From Streptomyces sp. XD-27 (GTDB lineage: Bacteria; Actinomycetota; Actinomycetes; Streptomycetales; Streptomycetaceae), in the NCBI RefSeq assembly GCF_030553055.1, contig NZ_CP130713.1, positions 6,634,001 through 6,698,000 of the forward strand: 64,000 bases of DNA. The letters run 5' to 3'. Position numbers and translations under genes: made by a program. Shown here piece by piece: positions 9,407 to 17,460 of the stretch. Within the stretch, counting starts at the first letter, position 1, and every line of letters begins with the position of its first letter. Below the pieces are notes generated by a model. That model searched no databases and was not told the origin of the DNA. It was given only the letters and a program-made list of their open reading frames with translations.

Positions 9407-10132
9407 TCAGGCGGCCTTCTGCGCCCTGGCCTTGGTGGCGTAGATGTCCACGTACTCCTGGCCCGAGAGCCGCATCACGTCGGTCATCACCTCGTCGGTG
9501 ACCGCCCGCAGCACATAGCGGTCGCGGTCCATGCCCTCGTACCGCGAGAAGTCCAGCGGCGCGCCGAAGCGGACCGTCACCGGCGCGATGCGCGGCATGC
9601 CCTTGCCGTCGGGCTGCACCCGGTCGGTGCCGATCATCGCGAACGGCACCACCGGCGCACCGGTCATCAGTGCCAGCCGGGCGATCCCGGTGCGGCCCCG
9701 GTACAGCCGGCCGTCGGGGGAGCGGGTGCCCTCCGGGTAGATCCCGAAGGCATGACCCTCCTCCAGCACCCGGCGGCCGGTCATCAGCGCCGCGACGCCG
9801 CCGTGGCCGCCGTCCCGGTCCACCGGGATCATGCCGGCGGCAGTGAAGAACCAGGCCATCAGTCGGCCCTTGAGGCCCTTGCCCTTGACGTACTCGTCCT
9901 TGCCGATGAAGAACACCGGCCGCTTCACCACCAGCGTCAGGAACATCGAGTCGATGAACGTGACGTGGTTCCCGGCGACGATCACCGGACCGCTGCCGGG
10001 GATGTGCTCCGCCCCCTCGACGCGCGGGCGGAACAGTACGCGCAACAGCATTCCGAGCGTCGCCTTGAGGAAGATGCGGGACAACGGGTCCTCCGGTGGT
10101 GGTGGTCGGTCGGCGCTGCGGCGTACGGCCAT
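9407..10132 (-). CDS. 1-acyl-sn-glycerol-3-phosphate acyltransferase (PlsC family)
   Basis: A 241-residue membrane-associated acyltransferase that converts lysophosphatidate to phosphatidate. The family blocks are present in order: the catalytic HX4D box NHVTFID (H56, D61), the GMIPVDRD region, the YPEGTRSPDG glycerophosphate-binding block (about residues 136-145) and PVVPFAMIG. The start at 10132 lacks a convincing ribosome site, so the true N-terminus may be slightly shorter. Genomes of this type carry several PlsC paralogues, so the exact acyl acceptor is not certain. Confidence 0.92.
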   Translation of the reverse strand: MAVRRSADRPPPPEDPLSRIFLKATLGMLLRVLFRPRVEGAEHIPGSGPVIVAGNHVTFIDSMFLTLVVKRPVFFIGKDEYVKGKGLKGRLMAWFFTAAGMIPVDRDGGHGGVAALMTGRRVLEEGHAFGIYPEGTRSPDGRLYRGRTGIARLALMTGAPVVPFAMIGTDRVQPDGKGMPRIAPVTVRFGAPLDFSRYEGMDRDRYVLRAVTDEVMTDVMRLSGQEYVDIYATKARAQKAA

Positions 10133-10338
10133 CCGGCGCAGCCGTCCACCGCACCTTGCGCAGCTGAGGACGATACTCGCGGGTCACACCCGTTCGCACA
10201 CCGGGTTCACACAGCCGATACGCACTGTTGACTGAGGTTTTCCGCGCGTTTGGCCCGCCGCCTCGCGCCGGCAAGCCGATCGCGCCTACGATCACCAGGT
10301 CTTTTGGCAGGTGCCGGACAGCACGACAAGGAGTGTTC

Positions 10339-11484
10339 ATGGAGCAGGAGCAGCAGCTGGGGCGGCGCGCCCTCCTGGGGGCCACGGCCCTCGGTACGGG
10401 AGCGATGGTGCTGGGCGCGGCGGGCACCGCCGCGGCCGGCGGGAACGGCGGCCCGGCCTCGTACAAGGAGCTGCCGGTGCCCACCGTCGTCGGGCACCGC
10501 GGCGCCTGCGGCTATCGGCCCGAGCACACCCTCGGTTCCTACCAGCTCGCCCTCGACCTGGGCGCGGACGTCATCGAGCAGGACCTGGTCCCCACCAAGG
10601 ACGGGCACCTGGTCTGCCGGCACGAGAACGACATCACCGCCACCACCGATGTCGCCGACCGCCCGGAGTTCGCCGGCCGCAAGACCACCAAGACGGTCGA
10701 CGGGCAGGCGCACACCGGCTGGTTCACCGAGGACTTCACGCTCGCCGAGCTCAAGACGCTGCGCGCCAAGGAGCGCATCCCCGACGTCCGCCAGCGCAAC
10801 ACCCTCTACGACGGCGTGTGGCAGGTGCCCACGTTCGAAGAGGTCCTCAAGTGGGCCGAACGCGAGGGCCGCGCCCGTGGGCGCCGGATATGGCTGTACG
10901 TCGAGACCAAGCACCCCACCTACTTCCGCAAGCTGGGCCTGGGCCTGGAGGAGCGGCTGGCCAAGCTGCTGCGCCGGTACGGCCGGGACACGGCGGGTTC
11001 CCCGACCTTCCTGCAGTCCTTCGAGCCCAGCAGTATCCAGCGGCTCGGCAAGCTGGGCCTGCGGTGCCCGAAGGTCGTGCTGCTCGACGAGCCGACCGTC
11101 AAGCCCTGGGACTTTGTGGAGTCCGGTGACCCGCGCACCACGGCCGACCTGCTCAAGCCCGAGGGCCTCAAGTGGATCGCCGGCTTCGCCCAGGGCATCG
11201 GCCCCTGGCTGCCGCAGGTCATCGCGCAGGACGACAAGGGCAAGCTCGGCGAGCCCACCACCCTCGTCCGCGACGCGCACGCCGCGGGGCTGCTCGTCCA
11301 CCCGTACACGATGCGCAACGAGAACAGCTTCCTGCCGCTGGACTTCCGGGTCGGCGACGACCCCGCCGCGTACGGCAATGCCCTCGGCGCCGTGAAGGCG
11401 TACTTCGCCACCGGCATCGACGGCATCTTCTCCGACAACCCGGACACGGCACTGCTGGCGCGGCAGGCGTTCCGGCGGTCCTGA
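10339..11484 (+). CDS. exported glycerophosphodiester phosphodiesterase
   Basis: A 381-residue enzyme hydrolysing glycerophosphodiesters to glycerol-3-phosphate and an alcohol. A twin-arginine signal (GRRALLGATALG, about residues 8-19) followed by an Ala/Gly-rich hydrophobic stretch and AAAGG shows Tat export. The GDPD core begins with the catalytic GHRGACGYRPEHT (about residues 53-65), continues with the metal-binding IEQDLVPTKDGHLVCRHEN and ends with the IDGIFSDNPD block. The ATG is set by AAGGAG at 10328-10333. It probably scavenges phosphate or glycerol from outside lipids or teichoic acids. Confidence 0.95.
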   Translation: MEQEQQLGRRALLGATALGTGAMVLGAAGTAAAGGNGGPASYKELPVPTVVGHRGACGYRPEHTLGSYQLALDLGADVIEQDLVPTKDGHLVCRHENDITATTDVADRPEFAGRKTTKTVDGQAHTGWFTEDFTLAELKTLRAKERIPDVRQRNTLYDGVWQVPTFEEVLKWAEREGRARGRRIWLYVETKHPTYFRKLGLGLEERLAKLLRRYGRDTAGSPTFLQSFEPSSIQRLGKLGLRCPKVVLLDEPTVKPWDFVESGDPRTTADLLKPEGLKWIAGFAQGIGPWLPQVIAQDDKGKLGEPTTLVRDAHAAGLLVHPYTMRNENSFLPLDFRVGDDPAAYGNALGAVKAYFATGIDGIFSDNPDTALLARQAFRRS

Positions 11485-11539
11485 CGCCGCGTCGGGGCCG
11501 TCCACCCGGCGGCGCCGACATCCCCCGGTCGGGTGAGCT

Positions 11540-11575
11540 GTGGCCGCGTCGGCAACCATGCGCCGACGCGGCCAC
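11540..11575 (+). terminator. hairpin terminator after the phosphodiesterase gene
   Basis: A perfect 14-bp stem (11540-11553 with 11562-11575) with an 8-nt loop, 56 nt after the stop. Its position argues that the next gene starts downstream of it rather than at the in-frame GTG at 11540. Confidence 0.75.
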
Positions 11576-11587
11576 GTCCCGCCCGGC

Positions 11588-12103
11588 ATGGACCTTGTGG
11601 AGGAACTGAGTCCGCTGCTCGCCGCCGAGGCCGCGGCCGAGGCGCACGGCGCCGGCATCGACCCCGCCGACCTGGAGCAGGGCGTGTGGCTGCGGCTGCT
11701 GGAGCTCACCCGCGCCGCGGGCCCGCCGCCGCACCCCGCCGCCTGGCTGCGGACCGCGGTACGGGAGGAGGCGCGCGGCGCCCGCCACCGCGCCCACCGG
11801 GAGGTGCCCTATGACCCTGTCGGCGGCGGGCCGTCCGGCGGCCCCGAATCCTGCGCCGAGGGCCGGGTGCTGGCCGCCGAGACCGGGCGCGCGCTCCGCG
11901 AGGCGGTGCGCCGGCTGCCCGGCCGCTGCCCTCGGGTGCTGGGCGCGCTGCTGTCCCGATCCGATCCGACGTACCGGGAGATCGCGGGCGAGTTGGGAAT
12001 CTCACAGGGCAGCCTGGGGCCGGTTCGTTCCCGATGTCTGGGTTGCCTGCGCAGAATGCTCACGGCGGAGGTTGCGGCTCCTGACCTACGGGGAAGAGCG
12101 TGA
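11588..12103 (+). CDS. small sigma-70-like DNA-binding protein
   Basis: A 171-residue protein resembling the shortest sigma-70 family members. Residues about 20-75 look like region 2 (acidic DPADLEQGVWLRLLE, then HPAAWLRTAVREEAR), and the C-terminal YREIAGELGISQGSLGPVRSRCLGCLRRML is a region-4 helix-turn-helix. ATG 11588 is chosen because the alternative starts at 11540 and 11558 lie in a terminator hairpin; there is no clear ribosome site at any of them. No anti-sigma gene adjoins it. Whether it acts as a true sigma factor is unknown. Confidence 0.75.
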   Translation: MDLVEELSPLLAAEAAAEAHGAGIDPADLEQGVWLRLLELTRAAGPPPHPAAWLRTAVREEARGARHRAHREVPYDPVGGGPSGGPESCAEGRVLAAETGRALREAVRRLPGRCPRVLGALLSRSDPTYREIAGELGISQGSLGPVRSRCLGCLRRMLTAEVAAPDLRGRA

Positions 12104-12231
12104 GTGACAATCGGCCCGCCACTCGGAGACGGCGTGCACCCACGGCGGCTCCACCAGGCCACACACCCCGGTCGCCTACCCTCACCCTCGTCGCGGCCGG
12201 GTGACTTCGGACATGGGGAGGCATGCGCACC

Positions 12232-12735
12232 ATGGGCATGAGCGTGACCATCTCTGCGGCGACCGGGCACGACGCCGAGCAGATCCTCAAACTCCAGTAC
12301 CTGTGCTACCAGCGGGAAGCGGAGCTCTACAACGACTACTCCATCGAGCCGCTGACCCAGTCCCTCGACGACCTCCGTGCCGAACTGGGCGAGGGCTGCG
12401 TGCTCGTCGCCCGGCTCGGCGCGGAGGTCGTCGGCTCGGTCCGCGGTGTCGTCGACGAGGACGGCACCGCCGCCATCGCCAAGCTGATCGTCCACCCCCG
12501 GATGCAGCGGCACGGCCTCGGCGGCCGGCTGCTGGCGGCGATCGAGGAGCGGCTCGCCGAAGAGGGGGCGGCCAAGCGGTACCGGCTGTTCACCGGGCAC
12601 CGCAGCGAGGGCAACCTGCGTCTGTACCGCCGATGCGGCTACGCCCAGGTCGGAACGGAGGAGGTCAACCGCCGCCTGAGCCTGGTGCTGCTGGAGAAGG
12701 CGGTCACGGCGTCGGCGTTCGCCACCAGCGCCTGA
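12232..12735 (+). CDS. GNAT-family N-acetyltransferase
   Basis: A 167-residue single-domain GNAT. The acetyl-CoA-binding motif A appears as LIVHPRMQRHGLGGRLLAA (about residues 83-101), with the R/Q-x-x-G-x-G/A core, and motif B as SEGNLRLYRRCGYAQVG. The ATG at 12232 sits 10 nt after GGGGAGG (12215-12221); the upstream ATG at 12223 is too close to that site. Substrate unknown. It stands alone between a sigma-like gene and two convergent membrane-protein genes. Confidence 0.85.
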   Translation: MGMSVTISAATGHDAEQILKLQYLCYQREAELYNDYSIEPLTQSLDDLRAELGEGCVLVARLGAEVVGSVRGVVDEDGTAAIAKLIVHPRMQRHGLGGRLLAAIEERLAEEGAAKRYRLFTGHRSEGNLRLYRRCGYAQVGTEEVNRRLSLVLLEKAVTASAFATSA

Positions 12736-12752
12736 TCTCCCCAAGCTCCGCG

Positions 12753-12785
12753 AGGCCCGCCGGGACTACGCTTCCCGGCGGGCCT
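12753..12785. terminator. bidirectional terminator overlapping a stop codon
   Basis: A perfect 13-bp stem (12753-12765 with 12773-12785), 7-nt loop. The TAG of the convergent membrane-protein gene lies in the loop. It serves both the acetyltransferase and the minus-strand genes. Confidence 0.8.
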
Positions 12786-13236
12786 TTCGCAGCCAGACCA
12801 GGCCGGTGACCGGCAGGAAGATCGGGATGAACAGATATCCCATGCCGTAGTCCGACCACACCGTCTCGTCGGGGAAGGCGGACGGCGCCGCCAGCGTCCA
12901 GGTGCCCACGGTCAGCACCCCCAGCAGCTCGGCGGCGCAGCAGACCAGCGCCGCCTTGCGGGCGCCCTCGCCGCCGCGTACGAGCGAGAGGGTGATGAAG
13001 GCGTACACCGCGGCGGAGACCGCCGACAGCACGTACGCCAGCGGGGCCTCCTCGTACTGGGCGATCAGCTGGTAGATCGAGCGGGACGCCGCCGCGACGG
13101 TGAACACCCCGTACAGCATCACCAGCAGCCGGCCCGGCCCCTGGCCCAGGCCCGCGCCCGCCGCGGACGCGGACGGCCGGGACGACGCGGACCGCGAGGA
13201 CGAGGGCGCGGACTGCTCGGAAGCGGACTCAGGCAC
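12766..13236 (-). CDS. conserved integral membrane protein
   Basis: A 156-residue protein with a Ser/Ala-rich cytoplasmic N-terminus (about 30 residues) and four predicted membrane segments at about 36-55, 67-85, 93-112 and 132-148, ending in a basic KARREA tail. I recognise no catalytic motif. Its GTG start overlaps the end of the upstream gene by 8 nt and follows GGGGAGG, so the two membrane proteins are made together. Streptomycetes carry this pair as conserved hypothetical proteins; function unknown. Confidence 0.8.
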   Translation of the reverse strand: MPESASEQSAPSSSRSASSRPSASAAGAGLGQGPGRLLVMLYGVFTVAAASRSIYQLIAQYEEAPLAYVLSAVSAAVYAFITLSLVRGGEGARKAALVCCAAELLGVLTVGTWTLAAPSAFPDETVWSDYGMGYLFIPIFLPVTGLVWLRKARREA

Positions 13237-13597
13237 CGGTGCCTCCCCAGATGTCGAACAGCCGGACTTCGAGGACGGCCATGACCACCGCGCCGGCGGC
13301 CACCGTCGCCGAGCCCCAGCGGGTCCGCTCCGCCAGCGACATGAACCCGCCGATCGGCACCGCGAGGGCCGAGCCGATCAGATACGCCAGGAAGATCGCC
13401 GTGCCCTGGTCGGGCTTCTCGCCGCGCGCCAGCTGGACGACCCCGATCACCAGCTGGACGAGCCCGAGCACGGAGACCACGGCCATGCCGATGAAGTGCC
13501 AGTCCTTGGTGGGCTGGTCGCGGTAGGCGGCGAACCCGCACCAGGCGGCCAGGGCGAGGGCGGTCACACCGATCGCGACCGTCAGAGGGTCAAGCAT
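13229..13597 (-). CDS. conserved small membrane protein
   Basis: A 122-residue protein with four hydrophobic segments (about residues 5-24, 36-55, 67-85 and 95-113) separated by short polar turns such as YRDQPTKDW and ARGEKPDQG. No known domain is recognisable. It is the first gene of a two-gene operon with the membrane protein that overlaps its stop codon, which suggests the products form a complex; that is inference. Confidence 0.78.
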   Translation of the reverse strand: MLDPLTVAIGVTALALAAWCGFAAYRDQPTKDWHFIGMAVVSVLGLVQLVIGVVQLARGEKPDQGTAIFLAYLIGSALAVPIGGFMSLAERTRWGSATVAAGAVVMAVLEVRLFDIWGGTGA

Positions 13598-13722
13598 GGG
13601 ACGACTCTAATCGGCGCGAATCCCCGCGTTGCGCCCGACCCCGTGTCCGAAGACTGATCAGAGGTGTCCGCTATATGGACTTAGTTGAGTCGTTCATCAG
13701 TCCGTCTGCTTTACTGATCCGC

Positions 13723-13809
13723 ATGACCGCGACGAGCAACCGCACCTGTGCGACCGAGGCGATGGAAGCGCCCGGTGCTCGTTGTATGTGTCGAATGTGT
13801 GACTGCTGA
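13723..13809 (+). CDS. Cys/Met-rich leader peptide upstream of metNIQ
   Basis: A 28-residue open frame whose end is packed with sulphur amino acids: after G18-A19-R20 comes C21-M22-C23-R24-M25-C26-D27-C28 and stop. There is no ribosome site, but promoter-like bases (TTGAGT near 13684, TTTACT near 13711) place the ATG close to a transcription start, so translation is probably leaderless. It lies 170 nt before the methionine importer. Cys-rich upstream peptides that sense cysteine by ribosome stalling are known in actinobacteria; here both Cys and Met codons could be read out. The rest of 13598-13978 holds this element and no other gene I can support. Confidence 0.6.
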   Translation: MTATSNRTCATEAMEAPGARCMCRMCDC

Positions 13810-13978
13810 GGGCCCCTGCCTGCACCTCGCGCCCCGAAGCGAGATAGCCGCGCCCCGCGTCACCGGAACCCGCAGCCGCGCCCACGCGCCCGCCGGGTCC
13901 TCCTCATGCCGCGTTCCGCAATGAATGCCCCGTGCCCGGCGGCACCACCGCCGCGCACTCGACAGTGACGGAATCCCT

Positions 13979-15037
13979 GTGATCACCACTACGGGCCTGA
14001 CAAAGGTCTACCGCTCACGAGGCCGCGAGGTCACCGCCCTCGACGGTGTCGACCTGCACGTCCGCGAAGGAGAGGTGTACGGCGTCGTCGGCCAGAGCGG
14101 CGCCGGCAAGTCCACCCTCATCCGCTGCGTGAACCTCCTGGAGCGGCCCAGCTCCGGCACGGTCACCGTGGCGGGCCAGGACCTCACCGAACTGGCCGGC
14201 CGCGGCCCGCGCGCGGGCAAGGCGCTGCGCCGGGCGCGCACCCGCATCGGCATGGTCTTCCAGCACTTCAACCTGCTCTCCTCGCGGACGGTGCAGGACA
14301 ACATCGAACTGCCGCTGGAGATCCTGGGCGTCTCCGGCAAGGAGCGCACCCGCAAGGCCCTGGAGCTGCTGGACCTCGTCGGCCTCGCCGACAAGGCGAA
14401 GGCGTACCCCGCCCAGCTGTCCGGCGGGCAGAAGCAGCGCGTGGGCATCGCCCGCGCCCTGGCCGGCGACCCGAAGGTGCTCCTGTCCGACGAGGCGACC
14501 AGCGCCCTCGACCCCGACACCACCCGCTCCATCCTCCAGCTGCTGCGCGACCTCAACCAGCAGCTCGGGCTCACCGTGCTGCTCATCACGCACGAGATGG
14601 ACGTGGTCAAGACGATCTGCGACTCGGCCGCGCTGATGCGCGGCGGACGGATCGTGGAATCGGGCACCGTCGCCGAACTGCTGGCCACCCCCGGCTCGGA
14701 GCTGGCGCACGCGCTGTTCCCGGTCGGCGGGGAGGCATCGGCCCCGGGCCGCACGGTCGTGGACGTCACCTTCCAGGGCGAGGCCGCGACCCGGCCGGTC
14801 ATCTCCGAACTGGCCCGTACGTACAACGTCGACGTCTCCATCCTCGGCGCCGCCATGGACACCGTCGCGGGCCGCCAGGTCGGCCGGATGCGGATCGAAC
14901 TGCCCGGCCGCTTCGAGGAGAACGTCGTCCCGATCGGATACCTGCGCGAGCAGGGCCTGCAGGTGGACGTGGTCGACGCGGCGGCCGCCGCCGAGGCCCC
15001 GGCCGCGCCCGCGCTGCTGAAGGAAGGTGCCAAGTGA
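13979..15037 (+). CDS. metN: methionine ABC transporter ATP-binding protein
   Basis: A 352-residue ATPase of the MetNIQ importer, peripheral to the membrane. Walker A is GQSGAGKST (about residues 38-46), the signature is LSGGQKQRVGIARAL near 150 and Walker B VLLSDEATSALD near 170. The C-terminal 90 residues form the NIL domain, which senses internal methionine and inhibits transport. The start is taken as GTG 13979, matching the family N-terminus I(T)TTGLTKVY; an upstream in-frame ATG at 13925 would add 18 arginine-rich residues. It couples to metI by a GTGA overlap. Confidence 0.95.
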   Translation: MITTTGLTKVYRSRGREVTALDGVDLHVREGEVYGVVGQSGAGKSTLIRCVNLLERPSSGTVTVAGQDLTELAGRGPRAGKALRRARTRIGMVFQHFNLLSSRTVQDNIELPLEILGVSGKERTRKALELLDLVGLADKAKAYPAQLSGGQKQRVGIARALAGDPKVLLSDEATSALDPDTTRSILQLLRDLNQQLGLTVLLITHEMDVVKTICDSAALMRGGRIVESGTVAELLATPGSELAHALFPVGGEASAPGRTVVDVTFQGEAATRPVISELARTYNVDVSILGAAMDTVAGRQVGRMRIELPGRFEENVVPIGYLREQGLQVDVVDAAAAAEAPAAPALLKEGAK

Positions 15038-15711
15038 CCTGGTCGGAGATGCAGCCCCTGCTGGAGCAGGCGTCCGACGAGACCCTCTACATGGTCGGCT
15101 GGTCGGCGCTGATCGCCATCCTCGGCGGCCTGCCGCTCGGTGTCCTGCTGGTCCTGACGGACCGTGGCGGCCTGCTGCAGAACGCCCTGGTGAACAAAGT
15201 CCTCGGCCAGGTGGTGAACATCGCGCGCTCGATGCCGTTCATCATTCTGATGGTCGCCCTGATGTCCTTCACCCGATGGGTGGTCGGCACCACGATCGGC
15301 CAGGACGCCGCGATCGTCCCGCTGGCCATCGGCGCCATCCCGTTCTTCGCGCGGCTGGTGGAGACCTCCGTACGCGAGGTGGACCACGGGCTCGTCGAGG
15401 CCGTCCAGGCGATGGGCGGCAGCACCTTCACCGTCGTACGCAAGGTCCTGCTCCCCGAGGCGCTGCCCTCGCTGATCGCCGGCGCCACCACCACCGTCGT
15501 CTCGCTCATCGGCTACTCGGCCATGGCGGGCACGGTCGGCGCGGGCGGCCTCGGCGACCTCGCCGTCCGCTACGGCTACCAGCGCTTCGAGTCGGACCTG
15601 ATGTGGGTCATCGTGGCCATCCTCGCCGTCGTCATCTCCCTCATCCAGCTCGCGGGCGACCTTGCCGCACGGCTGCTGTCCCACCGGGGTCGCGCCTCCA
15701 CCGGCTCCTGA
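15034..15711 (+). CDS. metI: methionine ABC transporter permease
   Basis: A 225-residue membrane permease with about five spans. The ABC-permease EAA-type loop is seen as VEAVQAMGGSTFTVVRKVLLPEALPSLIAG (about residues 119-148), which docks on MetN. Family features include ARSMPFIILMVALMSFTR. The GTG start overlaps the metN stop. Together with MetN and MetQ it imports D- and L-methionine. Confidence 0.95.
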   Translation: MTWSEMQPLLEQASDETLYMVGWSALIAILGGLPLGVLLVLTDRGGLLQNALVNKVLGQVVNIARSMPFIILMVALMSFTRWVVGTTIGQDAAIVPLAIGAIPFFARLVETSVREVDHGLVEAVQAMGGSTFTVVRKVLLPEALPSLIAGATTTVVSLIGYSAMAGTVGAGGLGDLAVRYGYQRFESDLMWVIVAILAVVISLIQLAGDLAARLLSHRGRASTGS

Positions 15712-15768
15712 CCCCGCACGCGGCGGACTCCCGCCGCACCCCCTCAGTAAGAGAGAAAGGCACTTTTC

Positions 15769-16581
15769 GTGCGTAATTCCATCAAGATCACCACTGCTGT
15801 CCTCGCCGCCGGAGCCCTCAGCCTCGGGCTCACCGCCTGCGGAGGAGACAAGAACGACGACGCGTTCGTCGTCGCCGCGAGCCCGGTCCCGCACGCGGAG
15901 ATCCTCACCTTCGTCAAGGACAACCTCGCCAAGGACGCCGGCCTCGACCTCGAGGTCAAGGAGTTCACCGACTACATCACGCCGAACACGGCGACGCAGG
16001 ACGGCTCGGTCGACGCCAACTACTTCCAGACCCAGCCCTACCTCGACAACTTCAACAAGAAGAACCACACCGACATCGTGTCCGTGGTCTCCGTCCACCT
16101 GGAGCCCCTCGGGCTGTACTCCCGCTCGCTCAAGTCGTTGGACGACCTGAAGCAGGGCGCGACCGTCGCCGTCTCCAACGAGGCCGTGAACGAATCGCGT
16201 GCGCTCAAGCTGCTCGAGACGCACGGCATCATCACCCTCAAGAGCGACGCGGGCACCGAGGCCACCCCCAAGGACATCGAGAAGAACCCCAAGGGCCTGG
16301 AGTTCAAGGAGCTGGACCCCGCCCAGCTGCCGCGCTCCCTGGACGACGTCGACGCGGCCGTGATCAACGGCAACTACGCCATCGAGGCGGGCTACAAGCC
16401 CGCGAAGGACGCCCTGGTGCTGGAGTCCGCCAAGGACAACCCGAACAGCAACCTCCTGGCCGTGAAGAAGGGCCACGAGAACGACAAGGACGTCAAGACG
16501 CTGGCCAAGCTGCTCACCTCTCCCGAGGTGAAGAAGTTCATCAAGGACAAGTACGACGGCTCCGTCATCGCCTCCTTCTGA
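15769..16581 (+). CDS. metQ: methionine-binding lipoprotein
   Basis: A 270-residue NlpA/MetQ solute-binding protein. The N-terminus is a lipoprotein signal with lipobox L-T-A-C at about residues 21-24, so the mature protein is anchored to the outer face of the membrane. The body has the family pattern ASPVPHAEILTFVKD, then DYITPN and NYFQTQPYLDNFN. The ribosome site GAGAGAAAGG (15751-15760) precedes the GTG. It delivers methionine to MetNI and is the last gene of the operon. Confidence 0.95.
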   Translation: MRNSIKITTAVLAAGALSLGLTACGGDKNDDAFVVAASPVPHAEILTFVKDNLAKDAGLDLEVKEFTDYITPNTATQDGSVDANYFQTQPYLDNFNKKNHTDIVSVVSVHLEPLGLYSRSLKSLDDLKQGATVAVSNEAVNESRALKLLETHGIITLKSDAGTEATPKDIEKNPKGLEFKELDPAQLPRSLDDVDAAVINGNYAIEAGYKPAKDALVLESAKDNPNSNLLAVKKGHENDKDVKTLAKLLTSPEVKKFIKDKYDGSVIASF

Positions 16582-16602
16582 TCCGGCGGCTGACCCGTAC
16601 CA

Positions 16603-16647
16603 CCGAGGGCTCCCGTCCGTCCCGCCCGGCCGGACCGGAGCCCTCGG
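16603..16647 (+). terminator. terminator after metQ
   Basis: Exact 11-nt arms (16603-16613 and 16637-16647) with a GC-rich interior that can pair further, 22 nt after the metQ stop. Confidence 0.7.
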
Positions 16648-16734
16648 CCGCCGCAATCCGTGCTGCACGTCAGGGGCCGATGCTGCATGCTGGGCTCTCC
16701 CGATGGCCCTGGCCCTGGTGTAACGGAGCGACAC

Positions 16735-17373
16735 ATGACATCCACCTTCCCGGATATCTCCATCAACACGGACCGGCTGGTGCTGCGCCCGTTCGACGCG
16801 TCGGACGTCCCCGAACTGACGGACATGATGAACGACGAGCTGGTCACCGCCTGGACCTCCGTCCCGCACCCGTACACCGCCGCCGACGCCCGCGAGTGGG
16901 TGACCCGCACCGCCCCCGCCGAACGGCTCTCCGGCCGCGGCATCGCCTTCGCCGTCACCGAGTTCCTCACCCAGCGACTGGTGGGCATCGCCCATCTGAC
17001 GAACACCGACTGGCGCTGCCTCTCCAGCGAGATCGCCTACGTCACCGCCCCGTGGGCGCGCGGCGAGGGCTACGCCTCCGAGTCCGTCCTGGCCGTCGCC
17101 GGCTGGCTCTTCCGCGACCAGAAGTTCGAGCGCCTGGAGCTGCGGACGGCCGCCGACAACACCGCGTCCCAGCAGGTCGCCCAGAAGGTCGGCTGCGTCA
17201 GCGAGGGCGTCCTGCGCAACGCCTGGATAGCCCGTACCCAGACGGAGGACGGCGGCTGGACCGACATCCGCACCGACCTCATCGTCTGGAGCCTGCTCCC
17301 CGAGGACCTCGAAGGCGGCGCGGGGGAGCCCCTCAGCGGAGCCGGCTACGCCACGTTCGCCGACTGGAGCTGA
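16735..17373 (+). CDS. GNAT acetyltransferase, RimJ/RimL type
   Basis: A 212-residue GNAT of the ribosomal-protein acetyltransferase branch, judged from the opening TDRLVLRPFDASDVPELTDMM and the C-terminal NTASQQVAQKVGCVSEGVLRNAW. The acetyl-CoA block is APWARGEGYASESVLAV near residue 103. A GGAG at 16725-16728 fixes the ATG; the frame is open upstream without a better start. The target may be a protein N-terminus or an amine; it cannot be told from sequence. Confidence 0.88.
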   Translation: MTSTFPDISINTDRLVLRPFDASDVPELTDMMNDELVTAWTSVPHPYTAADAREWVTRTAPAERLSGRGIAFAVTEFLTQRLVGIAHLTNTDWRCLSSEIAYVTAPWARGEGYASESVLAVAGWLFRDQKFERLELRTAADNTASQQVAQKVGCVSEGVLRNAWIARTQTEDGGWTDIRTDLIVWSLLPEDLEGGAGEPLSGAGYATFADWS

Positions 17374-17460
17374 CATACCCGGTCCTTCGGCCCCTATCGG
17401 CCGGGGTACGCTCAACCACGCCGCCACCCACCTGCGAGAACGACCGGGAGACTCACGACG

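Noticed and set aside
11540..11587. Sigma-like gene start at GTG 11540 or ATG 11558
   Set aside because: Both lie inside a perfect terminator hairpin and encode a stretch unlike the family; ATG 11588 is preferred.
13598..13978. SAM riboswitch upstream of metN
   Set aside because: I cannot find the conserved core of SAM-I or SAM-IV types; the Cys/Met leader peptide is a better explanation.
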